From positions 16,823 through 80,822 of the forward strand of contig NW_019774792.1 of the NCBI RefSeq assembly GCF_001039355.2: a stretch of 64,000 bases of DNA, given 5' to 3'. Position numbers and translations under genes: made by a program. The notes beneath the pieces are model-generated. The model was not told the origin of the DNA and made no database searches. It worked only from the letters and a program-made list of their open reading frames with translations. Source of the stretch: Lingula anatina (taxonomy: Eukaryota; Brachiopoda; Lingulata; Lingulida; Lingulidae). Shown here in pieces: positions 12,427 through 40,410 of this stretch; the stretch's first letter is position 1; each line of letters starts with the position of its first letter.

Positions 12427-13080
12427 AGCGTGTGCATTACATCATACATGTATTACACTCGCTAACTGCAGTTCAACTCAACATCATCTTCAGTACTACA
12501 AAGAATTGCAGTTTGACTCTCAGTGGTAGACTATCTCAACGCTAAGCTGTCACCTTGATTGATTAAACGATACGTTAAAAAGAGCTGATAAGAACGTCTT
12601 CAACATCAGTCCCTTGGTGTAAACTGCATATGTTCAGTGCATAACTTATTAAAACTCGCATTTTTCAAGCTCGCGACTCTCTCAGTTTTCCCCACTGACG
12701 TGTAGCAACACAGTTTCTCTAGAATGGCGTCTAACACGCTAAAAAAATTGCCCAATAAGTGTTGACAATGTGAAACAAGTTTAGGATTAAAACGGACATC
12801 AATATATTATAATGAAATTATGTATATCAACTTGAATTACTTAAGTTATAAGAAGAAATAAATAAATTAGCTTGAATAATTTCTTTAACTTATCGTTAGC
12901 AATGTTCGCTCGTTATAGCTATGTTTTCGCACCTGTCTCTTTCATATCCATGCGCTCCGCGGGCCAGGTGAGGTGAAAAAATATATGTAAAGATTTGTCA
13001 AGAATGCTTTAAAAAACAGAAGAAATTGTTGTTTTTTTCGCATGTGTTACTTTTGAATACCAAAAACACAATCTCGTCAT
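12427..13080. promoter_or_regulatory. Divergent intergenic region, FEM1-like / melanotransferrin
   Basis: The two flanking genes point away from each other, so this region should hold the FEM1-like promoter and 5' UTR and possibly the start of the melanotransferrin gene. Segment 12905-12970 is CG-richer, with an open frame from an ATG at 12903 ending at a good donor (CAG/GTGAGG). Its phase (0) does not fit the first recognised melanotransferrin exon (phase 1), so I do not assign it. Confidence 0.35.
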
Positions 13081-13115
13081 TTCTATATAAAAGAAAAAAT
13101 GTTTTTATTTTAGAA

Positions 13116-13337
13116 CTAATTTCTCTCATGTGCGAAGGTGTGAATCACTCCAGGTACATGACCTAATTTTGGAGGGCCAACGGTGCCCACCTGTAAAATT
13201 TCAGGATCAATGTTCAATGGAATAGGAGTGTAAGGCTGCATTTTGTAAAAATCGGAGAAGATGAAGGGATGGGTTGGTTCGTTTTTGGTGCTGATACATA
13301 GCAGCTTCGTCGTATCGCAAACAGGTGAGTTGATCAA
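13116..13337 (-). other. Unrecognised minus-strand open frame, possible terminal exon
   Basis: A minus-strand frame ends in TAG at 13116, and an AATAAA-containing stretch follows within about ten bases. The last 40 residues have protein-like composition, rich in proline and aliphatic residues (PYTPIPLNIDPEI, GPPKLGHVPGVIHTF). They are preceded by a pyrimidine-rich tract ending in ATGCAG, which resembles a 3' splice acceptor. I do not recognise the family. It could be the last exon of a small minus-strand gene lying in the region upstream of the melanotransferrin exons, or a chance frame. Confidence 0.25.
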
Positions 13338-13611
13338 AAAGGTAACCTGTGGCCACCTTTATTGCTTTCTCATGACTCATTTCAAAATGTCGGTTGTAAA
13401 CTATAAGGAATGTGAGGTATTTTTCTAAACCAAGTGATTTTTTGTTGTGATTATGAATAAATTATATATGTCCCTGGCAATCTTTCATAATTTTTTTTTT
13501 TTTTGTTAAAATTAGTATTGGTGTTAGAAATAAAGGATTTGATCGCCAATTTGATATCTAAGATAGCACCCGAAAGACTTTCACTAGTGGTGGCTATGAT
13601 TTATAGTAAAG

Positions 13612-13810
13612 CCCCCTTTACACTGGACGGCGTCCTTTCTGCGTACCATAGTTCGGCCCATTTTGAGAGTAAAAATATATTTACGTGCCGACAACCGGTC
13701 AATCATTAAGCATTCATTCTGCAACCAAACCGATGCTTGTGCCTCCTTTCTACGACCACAGCGATGCCAGTTTCATGGTCTCAGAAAGGACGCCGTCCAG
13801 TTTAAAGGGG
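13612..13810. mobile_element. Short TIR element (MITE)
   Basis: A 199-bp element has about 28-bp inverted ends: CCTTTACACTGGACGGCGTC on the left and the same motif in reverse at 13781-13810 (one mismatch in the core). The centre is non-coding. It lies before the first recognised melanotransferrin exon. Superfamily is not determined; the target duplication is not clear. Confidence 0.75.
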
Positions 13811-14127
13811 TTTTAAGACTTGTCTTGGCGGTGAAATATTTCATGTTGTAGCCTATATGCATAAAAACACCAATTACTTAACCTCAATGTTTTATTAGAC
13901 ATTTGTAACTAAAAAATTCATCAGTAATTATTGATAGAATTGAAAAATAAAATTATGACAGTGGAAACAAAAAGCAATGCATTATATATATATTTTTGGA
14001 AATGTTTAATTGATTCTAATTTGTATGCCAGTGCATAGATAATAGGGAAAGAAGAAAATAATTAATTTTTCAATTAATTTATTGTTATAGTTTTATGTCT
14101 AGCATGCTTTTCTTTTTTTGTAAACAG

Positions 14128-19186
<5,059 letters not shown>

Positions 19187-20974
19187 GTATAAAATGCTTC
19201 CAAAGCATACTGTAAATAGTCCATCATTATGACATGAACGAACATGCTTTTATAGACATTTTGCAGAAACTGAAAATGCAATTTAGAAGCTATGTATTAA
19301 GAGAGTTTAGATAATGCATTTAGTTAAGTTTTTTAAACAAATGTAATATTTGATGTAAATACTTTTAAACAAGTCGTGTTGTGAATCTAAAGATTAAAGA
19401 ATACTTGCATATCCTGGAGGAAAGCGTTTTACATACACATTACCTTTCATTCCAGATGAACTTATTGGGTCCAAAAAAAGTGTGATAACCAGTGATGTAA
19501 CAAATTCCCTTTTGCCATGTTGCAATTATTACAATTTTATATTGTACATTTTCATGTACATATTTTGTTAGACATATGAGATTTTTATAAGATATCACAT
19601 ATTTTATGCTTCTTATACATTGTAGTTATTTTACAAAGGATTGGAGACTGGTTATTGTATTTTAGCATCCAAAGCTGTACATTCAATTATAATTTGATGA
19701 AAAAAGAATTTCAGGTTGATATTTGCCACATACTTTCACTTCTCTTAACATTTCAAATTAAACGGTGTTTTATAGAGTGACCTTGTGGTCAATACTGGAT
19801 ATTTGACAATAAAGAAAAAAATCTAAGACAAGATTGTTTATAAACAATTATTTATCATTGGGTAAATAAGAATGTTATTTTACATTTTAGGTTATGAAAT
19901 ACACTAAGACTGACACTTTTTTTAACCTGAAGTTGATGACATTTTCAGCTTAATACCAGATTTATAAGGATAAACAGGAATGACTTTTACATAAAAAAGC
20001 TAATAATTTCAGAGGCTATACAAAACATTAAAATACAAAATTACTTACTGTAAGTTGAAATATTTACATCAATCATCCACTGTTGGATGAAATACAAGTT
20101 TTTTTTTGTAAAAATGAACTAAATTTTATGTAAAATGCAAAAAGCATTTTGTTAATTCCACAGAAAAATAGGCCACAACAAATCTATTCCCCAAACTGCC
20201 AGATGATACACCTAAACAGTTTCCTAGTTTTGACTTTGCAATAACAGTAAAGAAACTCGAATGCTTCTGGAAGATGTTAAATTGTAAAATGATATCAACA
20301 TTCTTAATACAATAGCCATTTTACAAATATCTGTCCTTAAAAAAAAAAAAAACTCTGAATGCTATTAAAAAGGTTTTTTCACTGTTGATACATTTTACAC
20401 TGACTAAATCCAAACATTTCCCATCAACTACATTACAACAACTTTCAACACCTTAAACATCTGTAATACATATAGCATATAACCTAATAACACAAATCTT
20501 TTTGTACAGCAAAATCTACTCATCAAAGCTTTAAAAATCTGAAAATAAGTTCTTGGCAGTGTTGTTCACAACTTTCTCTTCAAAATACACTTTTTCTGGG
20601 TTTAACACGTTAGACAATTACTTTCACTAAATACAGTTAAGCATTACCTAAAATTTGTACACCTTTATCTACAGTACTCTTATACATTTCTGAAACTGTT
20701 CTAAATGCTGTATGGATTCTATGTTCAACACTGAAAACGATGATGCAGGTTATGGTATAAAATGTACTACCAAACTTGCATACAAACTTACAGATAAAGA
20801 ACAAAATTACTATTACAATCATGTTTAAACCAACTGCTCTCTTTGAGCATATATCTGATCCAGAAGCTGCAGCACTTACATTTGAAGTGGTTTTTGTACA
20901 TAGAACACATAAGATTGTCTTTTAACTACACCTGTGTTGGTAGTGCACATCATGTTGAACTCTAGGGATATAAA
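19187..20974. other. Convergent 3' UTRs of melanotransferrin and SMC3
   Basis: This AT-rich stretch separates two convergent stop codons and has no further coding exon. The melanotransferrin 3' UTR probably ends shortly after the AATAAA at 19808. The rest would be SMC3 3' UTR, though I see no clear minus-strand AATAAA for it. Confidence 0.5.
19808..19813 (+). terminator. Candidate melanotransferrin polyadenylation signal
   Basis: AATAAA lies 622 bases after the stop codon and is followed by an A-rich stretch. Inferred from motif and position. Confidence 0.45.
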
Positions 20975-33164
<12,190 letters not shown>

Positions 33165-33893
33165 TATGGTATCGCAGTGGTATTTGTGCGGTTAGAGCTC
33201 CAATTGACATCCAATTTAACCGATCACAATTCCACTGGCAGATCAAATCAAGCACCTATTTTGCTACATAAGAAGCATGGGGGTCATTCATCACAACTAC
33301 CAAATCCAAAATGGCGGCAAATAAAGGTGAATGTTCGCTTGAGTTCCCCTATAAAATATCTAAAAATACTTCAAACATAGATATTTGATCGATTTGCTTT
33401 GGTTTTAAATAATATTTTCAATATTTTGACGGATAACTGTGGCTCGAAATGAAGAAAAAGAAATAAACACATATTTCATATAGTACTATTTTAGTAGAGC
33501 ATAAGCGATAGCGCAGGTATCGCGTTGGCGGGAAGCTGATTGTGGTTGGTGAGGTCATGTCCAGGGCTCGGGCCCTCAAGTGTGATTGTGGCAGAGACAC
33601 CACCCTCAAATGCCTACAACGCATGCGAACGCACGATATGTTCATTTATTTCTCTTCTCTTTTTCTTAGACCCTCTTAGTTTTGTAATTTTGTATACGTT
33701 TTGAAATATAGGCCCAAGACCTAAGTGATTGTGGATCATAAGCAACTTATTATCAAAACAGTCTAATGCCGCAATCTTGTCCTGAATTTCAAATCACCTT
33801 ACACAAAATTAATTTGTGCTAGGTAGCCTATAGGCCTAATCTTTAACAGCAGAACTCTCTTAACTGCATGAATCCATCAAAGTGATGTGACAT
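33165..33893. other. SMC3 upstream region
   Basis: This is the SMC3 promoter side. It is moderately CG-containing between 33500 and 33620 (for example GGCTCGGGCCC). No coding exon is recognised; open frames here lack family resemblance. Confidence 0.4.
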
Positions 33894-33902
33894 TTGGCTA
33901 CG

Positions 33903-34352
33903 TACCTATACTCCCCCGCACCGACACTCCCCCGCACCGATACTCCCCCGCTTCTTTACATCCCCGCACCGATACTCCCCCGCACTGATACTCCCGCGTA
34001 CCGATACTCCGCAAAAACACTACTCCCCCAAGGCATAGATTCCCTTGGCTTTGTAAACCCCATTCGTAATTTACAACACTTTCTGTAATGCTTTTTTTTT
34101 TCAAGATGCACCACCCTCTTGGGACCCAGAATTGACAAATTTTATTCGAAATATATTGGGAAAAATAAAGAACGTTACANGGAGTAACGGTGCGCGTATA
34201 ACGGCAATTTTACAGGGGGTTTATCGATGCGGGGATCTATCGGTGTGGGGGCGTATCGATGTGCATAATGCAAAAATTTACTAAGGGGGAGTATCGGTGC
34301 GGGGGAGTATCGGTGCGGGGGAGTAACGGTGCGGGGGAGTATCGGCATGACC
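33903..34352. repeat. Element with inverted arms of CCGATACTCCCCCGCA repeats
   Basis: The left part (33903-34035) has about seven imperfect tandem copies of a 16-18 bp unit reading ACTCCCCCGCACCGAT. The right part (34220-34352) has about six copies in the opposite orientation (GTGCGGGGGAGTATCG). The centre (34036-34219) is unrelated and contains an N at 34180. The whole could fold into a long stem. The apparent open frames here are only translations of the repeats. Confidence 0.85.
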
Positions 34353-34600
34353 CCTGACATTTTTACTAGACATTTTTTTTTTTTTTGAAACACAAAATTC
34401 ACTGCAACGGTTCATCTCTTAATTATAAAAATACAAGTCCTGCTTATTTAGGCTATTCATTTTCAAATTTTAGTCTTAGGCTAGGCCCTACTCAGTTTTG
34501 TACCATCTATCAGCCACATCATTTGACAGGACCATGCTAATATATAATTCTGACGCAGTGATGCAGGTAAACAGATTTGAAATTACCATTTAGGCCCTAA

Positions 34601-34856
34601 CTTCCTAGTGGCGGGTTTAGAGGGAGGGGGGGTCTTGACCCCCCCTTTCGATTTCGGAAAATCCAATGGTCCCCTCTTGAAATTAGAATTTTGACTAGCT
34701 GAATCATAGTCTTAAACCACCGTTCGCCCTCTTAAATACCAAAATTTACCTAAAATACCTAAAATACCCCACGCCAAGGGGGGGGGGGGGGGAGGTCTGC
34801 TTCGCATCGGCGCCCCCCCCCCCTTTCAAACAATTCTGGATCCGCCCCTGCTTCCT
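34601..34856. mobile_element. G-run interspersed element, copy A
   Basis: The element 34607-34850 has inverted ends (AGTGGCGGGTTTAG on the left; rc of the right end AGGGGCGGATCCAG) and is flanked by the direct repeat CTTCCT (34601-34606, 34851-34856). Inside are long G and C homopolymer runs. Related copies lie at 45712-45814 and 51301-51589. TIR style suggests a hAT-like non-autonomous element, but the class is inferred. Confidence 0.7.
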
Positions 34857-36792
34857 GCCGTCCATGTCACCCTCCTACATTATGAAGGGTTTGCCATCGG
34901 CCAATAGGAAAATTGCATAGAATAATTGCATAGAAAAATAGAGTTAGTAGTTTTGCTTTGTTTTTCATTTTGACTTTAAATTAATAATGAGGCAATCAAT
35001 ATAGCAGCAGATACAACAGGAATTTTCCAGGAACATATAGCTTTTCCGTCGTAACAGGCCGTTTTTCCAGGACGCTTTTCTTCTATATATTTATAGAATT
35101 CTCCAATTAAAAATATAAAAATCAGTTCAGGTTTTAAAATACATTTTGATGTGTGGAAATAAAGGGCTACATTTTTACATTGGCACAAGCCGAAAGTCGC
35201 TAATACTTTGTACGGTGTAGCCTATATAGGCCTGCGGTCTCATCACAAAGGGATCTTCCTACTAGTACTTTCAGACATTTCCTTTCACTGCCTTTGTCAA
35301 TTAATTTAGATAATTTCATCTAGAGCAGTATGGGCTAATAATCAACTAAATGGCCAGTGAGATTTATTTAAATCACCTGCCCTAAGACTTTGTGACATTT
35401 TAAACGCGGATATTTTAATTTCTCACTTAATGATTGACAGTGCAGCGTATTTCGTATCAAATTGTCGTCGTTTAGTTCATACAAACTACCACACAGAAAC
35501 ACCCAAAGTGTTTAAAACATGAAGTTTACTAAAGCGATTCAAGTGTGAAATTCACGTTGTGCATAGTTTACAGTCAAAATATCATTATCCATTTTAAATG
35601 ACAAATAAATTATTACCTCCGCCAAGGAGGTTATGTTTTCACCCCTGTTTGTTAGTCCGTCTGTCATCAACATAACTCAAAAATGAGAGAACAGTTTCAT
35701 TAGCTCTGTATGTATCAAATTAAATTATTGTTTTTCTTTTTATAAATTTACTCCCTGATGATGGTGACTGACACTCACAGAAATATTGGAGGTAATACCC
35801 ACATATTTTATAAGCTCTTGACAAAAAGAAAAACAATAATTTAATAACTCAAAAAGTTATGGACCGATTTTGATGAAATTTTCAGGAACTGTCAGAAGTG
35901 GGCCAAGGAGGAGATGATTAGTTTTTGGTGGTGATCCGGATCAATAATCAATCAATAATCACTAATAAAAAATATCGAAATTTTAGGGGTGAAATGGCAT
36001 TGGATGGAAACTTTGCTGCCTTGGCGGAGGTCTGCGCTCTCTGAGTGCTTTTCTAGATATTATTTTTATTATTATCATTATTATTATTGTTATTATTATT
36101 ATTTCGGACAATTTGCGACAAGTTGAGAGTTTTGTTTATTGTTTATTGTTTGCATCAATTGATTAACACATTGTATTTGGATGGGGGTTTCTAAGAACTC
36201 TTTAAATCACAGAAATGTTAAAAGCTTTGAATACAATAATTTTACGTCACACAGATAGTGCTCATACGATGTAATTAAGAAAACTTACTATTTCCATTAT
36301 TCTATTATTTTCTGTGGCTAACTATGTTTACGAATACAGCGCCCATGATTATTACACGCAATTCATTGATGCAACTGCATCAGCGTAACCACTCAAAGTA
36401 AAGGAAGCAATTTGATGATGAACAGGATCGATGGCGAATGAAAAACGGAATGGAAATTAAAACCATTTTTATTACAGAAAAAAAAGAAAATAATAGGTTT
36501 ATTAAAAAAACAGGTTCGGTGTTTCTGCACTTGTTAAAATTTTAAACCAGGTTAAAAATACAAATGACAAGATAGTTTCATCTAATATAAACATAAAATT
36601 AGCCCCATATATCTATAAAAAATATTGAACATATTAATTGTTGTGACTACTTACAACTGAATTTATCGATATCTTTCGGCTGCTCAAAAAATTAAGGTTT
36701 TCAATGCAATTTAGCTTTCTATTACATTAAATTTCTCATTCAAGGAAATATTTCAATCCGTTACTTTTCGACGCCTCTTGGGCCTAAATATT
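34857..36792. other. Intergenic region before GPCR A
   Basis: No gene is recognised. The region is AT-rich and holds the nested repeat at 35615-36051 described separately, and a short ATT-type microsatellite near 36060-36105. Confidence 0.5.
35615..36051. mobile_element. CCTCCGCCAAGG repeat with nested fold-back insertion
   Basis: The ends are a 13-bp perfect inverted repeat, ACCTCCGCCAAGG at 35615-35627 and its complement at 36019-36031; the right end continues CTGCGCTCTCTGAGTGCTTT. This resembles a widespread invertebrate repeat that contains a ...GGACCGATTTTGATGAAATT segment (seen here near 35870). A second insertion (about 35720-35846) with 20-bp inverted ends, AAATTATTGTTTTTCTTTTT, splits it. 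A diverged, inverted relative is at 40064-40255. Confidence 0.75.
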
Positions 36793-37899
36793 CTATCTCG
36801 CTCGACCCCCAGGCCTAAATATATCTGTACATATATTCTTAAGTGCATCACGAAATTTCCTACCAGAAATGAAATACAATAGGAAATTTATGCTGTGATT
36901 AGTATATAACAAAATAAGAACTATCTGTTCTACAAGACGGTGTATTTTCTGAGAGTGCTCAGAGCCATCCCGCCAATATGGATCCGTTATTAGTTTCACA
37001 AAACTCGGGGTTGCCAGAATGAGGAACGCAAACGAAGCCACAAGGAGCATTAGTGTGGTGGACCGGGTCTTTGACTGTCGACGGCGAATCGATCTTGTGG
37101 ACATGGTCCTATTTGTCCTCTGGACCATTTCAATTTCTCCCACTTCTGAATGCCTTCCGGTGGTAGGAGTAATCTGGTCAACATTCGGACATCCTTTGCT
37201 CCGAATAAGTAGCTGACGAATAATGAGCACATTGAAAATAAATATCAGCGTAAACGGTCCGAATCCGTACAATGAAAATACTAGCCATGGTAAGATATGC
37301 TTCCAAAAATGCTTGTATTCGTCTGTTGGATAGGAACATTTGGCGATTCCATTAGATACCAACGAACATGTCCAAAAGACATGGAGGTTCTTTAAAATGA
37401 CCAGTGTCACGATGAGGGCCAAGACTTTCATTACTCTATGAATAGCACCAGCCTTGACACGTGAAGACACAGTTCGCCAAGGCCAACGTACTGAAATAAA
37501 ACGATCTATAGTCACAGCTACTAAAATCCATGCGGAAGTGTCCAAACTACAATATAAAACAAACCTCTGCGTTTTGCAAAGAAAATCGCTCATATTTCTA
37601 ACGTCAAAACCACTGTAATAGATTAATAAATGGCGTAAAAGACCAGTCCACAAAATAACAAGATCTGCGACTGCTAGGCAACACAGATACATGCCAATAT
37701 CCGTGCAACGAATATGCCGCCTTGACATGACTATTAAGACAAGGATATTGCCAACTGTTCCAAGAACCAAGAGTCCTGGTGCAACTTTATCGAAGATGCA
37801 TGGTTGCCCCAGCAACGAACAGGCGCACTGATTTGACGAGCAGATATGAAAAGTCCTGTTATCATTAAGTTCTATTGTCCAGTTAGAACAGTTCATCAT
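36793..37899 (-). CDS. Rhodopsin-class neuropeptide GPCR A (FMRFamide-receptor-like)
   Basis: An intronless 368-residue receptor with seven hydrophobic segments. TM1 has GTVGNILVL; TM2 LAVADLVILW; a Cys before TM3 (FLCKTQRF) can pair with a Cys in ECL2 (IAKCSYP). TM3 ends in DRF rather than DRY. TM5 holds GPFTLIFIFN; TM6 LATPSF in place of CWxP; TM7 NHSINFLLYF in place of NPxxY. The N-terminus has NxT/NxS sites and extra cysteines. Best family guess is the invertebrate FMRFamide/TRH-type peptide receptor group, coupling to G proteins at the plasma membrane; ligand unknown. It is about 32-35% similar by eye to GPCR B 2.5 kb upstream, suggesting a tandem duplication. A TATATA lies ~40 bases before the ATG. 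Confidence 0.85.
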   Translation of the reverse strand: MMNCSNWTIELNDNRTFHICSSNQCACSLLGQPCIFDKVAPGLLVLGTVGNILVLIVMSRRHIRCTDIGMYLCCLAVADLVILWTGLLRHLLIYYSGFDVRNMSDFLCKTQRFVLYCSLDTSAWILVAVTIDRFISVRWPWRTVSSRVKAGAIHRVMKVLALIVTLVILKNLHVFWTCSLVSNGIAKCSYPTDEYKHFWKHILPWLVFSLYGFGPFTLIFIFNVLIIRQLLIRSKGCPNVDQITPTTGRHSEVGEIEMVQRTNRTMSTRSIRRRQSKTRSTTLMLLVASFAFLILATPSFVKLITDPYWRDGSEHSQKIHRLVEQIVLILLYTNHSINFLLYFISGRKFRDALKNICTDIFRPGGRAR

Positions 37900-37937
37900 G
37901 GCTGAGCTACCACGGTTTAAAAGACCAATCTTGTCGA

Positions 37938-37943
37938 TATATA
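37938..37943 (-). promoter_or_regulatory. Candidate TATA element for GPCR A
   Basis: TATATA lies 39 bases before the GPCR A start codon. At this distance it would leave a very short 5' UTR, so it may not be the functional element. Confidence 0.2.
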
Positions 37944-40063
37944 GTACGTAATGGTACTGCCACGGGCTCTAAGAGCGTGTTTCGTAAATAATTTGACAGT
38001 TCTCAGCAACAAATGTATATATTACAACACTACTGGGGCGTTATTCTCTCGACGTACTAGACCTATGCTTAGAGCATTCTTCACTTCTTGGAATGATATC
38101 TTGCTGAGGTATGAGGCGAAAGAACATCTTCAGAGGAAACATCAAGCTACACGTAGGTTCCAGTATCAACATAAAAAAACATCGCTAGTATTTTCACTTG
38201 ACGCTCCCTCTCCTTTCCTGGAAAGTCCTTCTCTTATCTACATCTGAATTCTGGTATTTTCAGGAAGAAAATGTCTTCCTGCTCTATCATCAGCGTTGAT
38301 TTCACTGATAATATTGATTACTAAGTGCATCTTGTAACATCACTTTAGCGAATATAATCCAATCAAATCGAGGGTAGGGAAATGATGATCGGAATGGTTA
38401 CATATTGCGTCTGGCAATAAATTAATCCATCACACTATTTATTCCTACTCCCTTCTTTTTCGTGAATAATTTATAATTTAATTTCGTGTTAGCCGTATTA
38501 CCTTTGCATATAACGTTAAATTTCTGATTAATGAACTACGAGTAACTGCTTTCTATGGTCATTTCAAACTTCCGCGTAGCCGTTGTCCTGATGACGGTAA
38601 ATACAAAACCGTTGCGGAATCTAAAGGCAGAAGCGCCGGGTAAATTGCCCTGTCGTTCGGTTGACTGTGTTGATGTAATTTATTGATCACTAATGAACAG
38701 ATTTTTTGTTCGTATTTCCTATTCAAAAAGAGATAATGTACCAAAGCTTTTAAAGTAATGAAAATTACTTAGGCTGAGAAATTTGCATTGGGGAGAAACG
38801 AGAAACAATGCGCATAGTTCAGGAAATAGTCCTGAAACAAACGTATGTACATTATTTAGGTGTAATGAACTTAACAGGGTGCTAGCGTGACCTGTTTTTT
38901 TTTTTTATACCGTCCATTGCATCTTTTTACAAACACATTAGCTATAGACTTTAGGTATGGTTATTATTTGAGTGAAATAAAGAAGCAATATTTTACCCTC
39001 ATTAGCGTAATAAATATTTAAGTAGAGATAATCATTTAAGTAAAAGAAACATTATAGGCTATTGTCAACTTCCTACTTAAAATGAATAATACATGTATAA
39101 TGAAATTCAAGTTTCTTTTAGCTAAGATCTTTTTAATCATGAATCCTAGTTAAAACAGATTTTCATTTATCGATCCAGACCAATAGTGACACTAACTGTA
39201 GCTGAGCAATAACTACCTTATTCTTTCTATACACATTTTCATTTGAAATTAAAATGCGTATGGTATTCGATAAGCCCGGTCGGCCCAAGATAAGAGTGTT
39301 TGGTAATTATTTATTTATTTTATCGTGTGTCAATAGGAATTTGATATGTGTGGATTGGAGTGCATTTGCAAAGACAGCGACTGAACTACGCATAATCCTC
39401 CTGATTGAATAATTGATGACAAGATTTTATCGCAGATTATATTACACGATCGTCTGAATCAGCAAACTAAAGCGAGCATGTTTTAACTTAAAAGTCACAT
39501 TGCGACTTACACCTCTATATTATAAACTTAAAATTTACTGAAACTTTCAACACTTTCTAAATCATCATGGTGAAATAAATCACAAGATCACGAGCTATAA
39601 ACCGGGTTTTCTTTTCTAAGAATTTCATTTTAAAGCCATTCTGGTGGGGGAGATTAAGACTGGCGAATTCTACTCGTAACGGTGAAATTCAGAAACCATA
39701 AGAGCTAGAAAACGGGTATATGGATCGTCTCAACGATTTTGGATAAAGGGCACCTAGTTGATAAAAGATAAATTGCTGATATTTTCAGGCAAATCTATTT
39801 AGATTTCTCATGTGTATTGGTGGACAGTTTTTCTCAAAATAAAAAAAAATGTAATCGATGTGCAAGACTGGTTTTCCCTAAACTATCCGTTTTAAACTAA
39901 ATGGGACGAATACTTTTTTCATTCACTCTTCAAAATAAAGCGATTTTTGTGATGAGTCATGTCAAAAACTGAAATTTCATTGAACGTGACGATAAGGATC
40001 TGATAAAAAATCTTTACTGTATATAGAAGGATTTTGAATGAAAAACATTAAAACGAGAAAAAC

Positions 40064-40255
40064 ACTCAGAGGGCGCAAGCCTCCGCCAGGAGAAGTAATT
40101 TATTAATAATTAACCATTAATTGGTCAATGGATCGGCACCAAATTGTAAACTATTTTAAGTTGGCCCATTTCTGACCTATCTTGAAAATTTCATCAAAAT
40201 CCACCCTTAAGTTTTTAGGTTAGTTTGGTGACAAACAAACGGAGGTAAAAACACT
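40064..40255. mobile_element. Diverged CCTCCGCC repeat, copy 2
   Basis: In inverted orientation this fragment carries the ACACTCAGAGGGCGCAAGCC end, CCTCCGCCAGGAG, a segment matching TTTTGATGAAATTTTCA in complement, and GGAGGT at the other end. It matches parts of the 35615-36051 element but is shorter and more diverged. Confidence 0.6.
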
Positions 40256-40410
40256 TCTTTTGCGGTGGTAAGTAGCGCTAATCGTTTTTGCCATCTTAGA
40301 AACAAATGTTTAATTGCCACAGGTACACTTATATAGTTATAAATGCGTTCCAAAACAATACAAAATATTTAAGACGCAATACTGTCACATAAAAGAAAAC
40401 TCGGAGCACT

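Larger units (their letters stand above)
37900..40410. other. Spacer between the two GPCR genes
   Basis: No gene is recognised. It contains short open frames without family resemblance and a diverged copy of the CCTCCGCC repeat at its right side. A candidate TATA box for GPCR A is at 37938-37943 (minus strand). Confidence 0.5.

Noticed and set aside
12903-12968. ATG frame as the melanotransferrin signal-peptide exon
   Set aside because: It ends in phase 0 at its donor, while the first recognised exon needs phase 1, and its peptide (MFARYSYVFAPVS) is a poor signal sequence.
33894-34402. Overlapping proline/arginine-rich open frames on both strands
   Set aside because: They are translations of the short tandem CCGATACTCCCCCGCA units.
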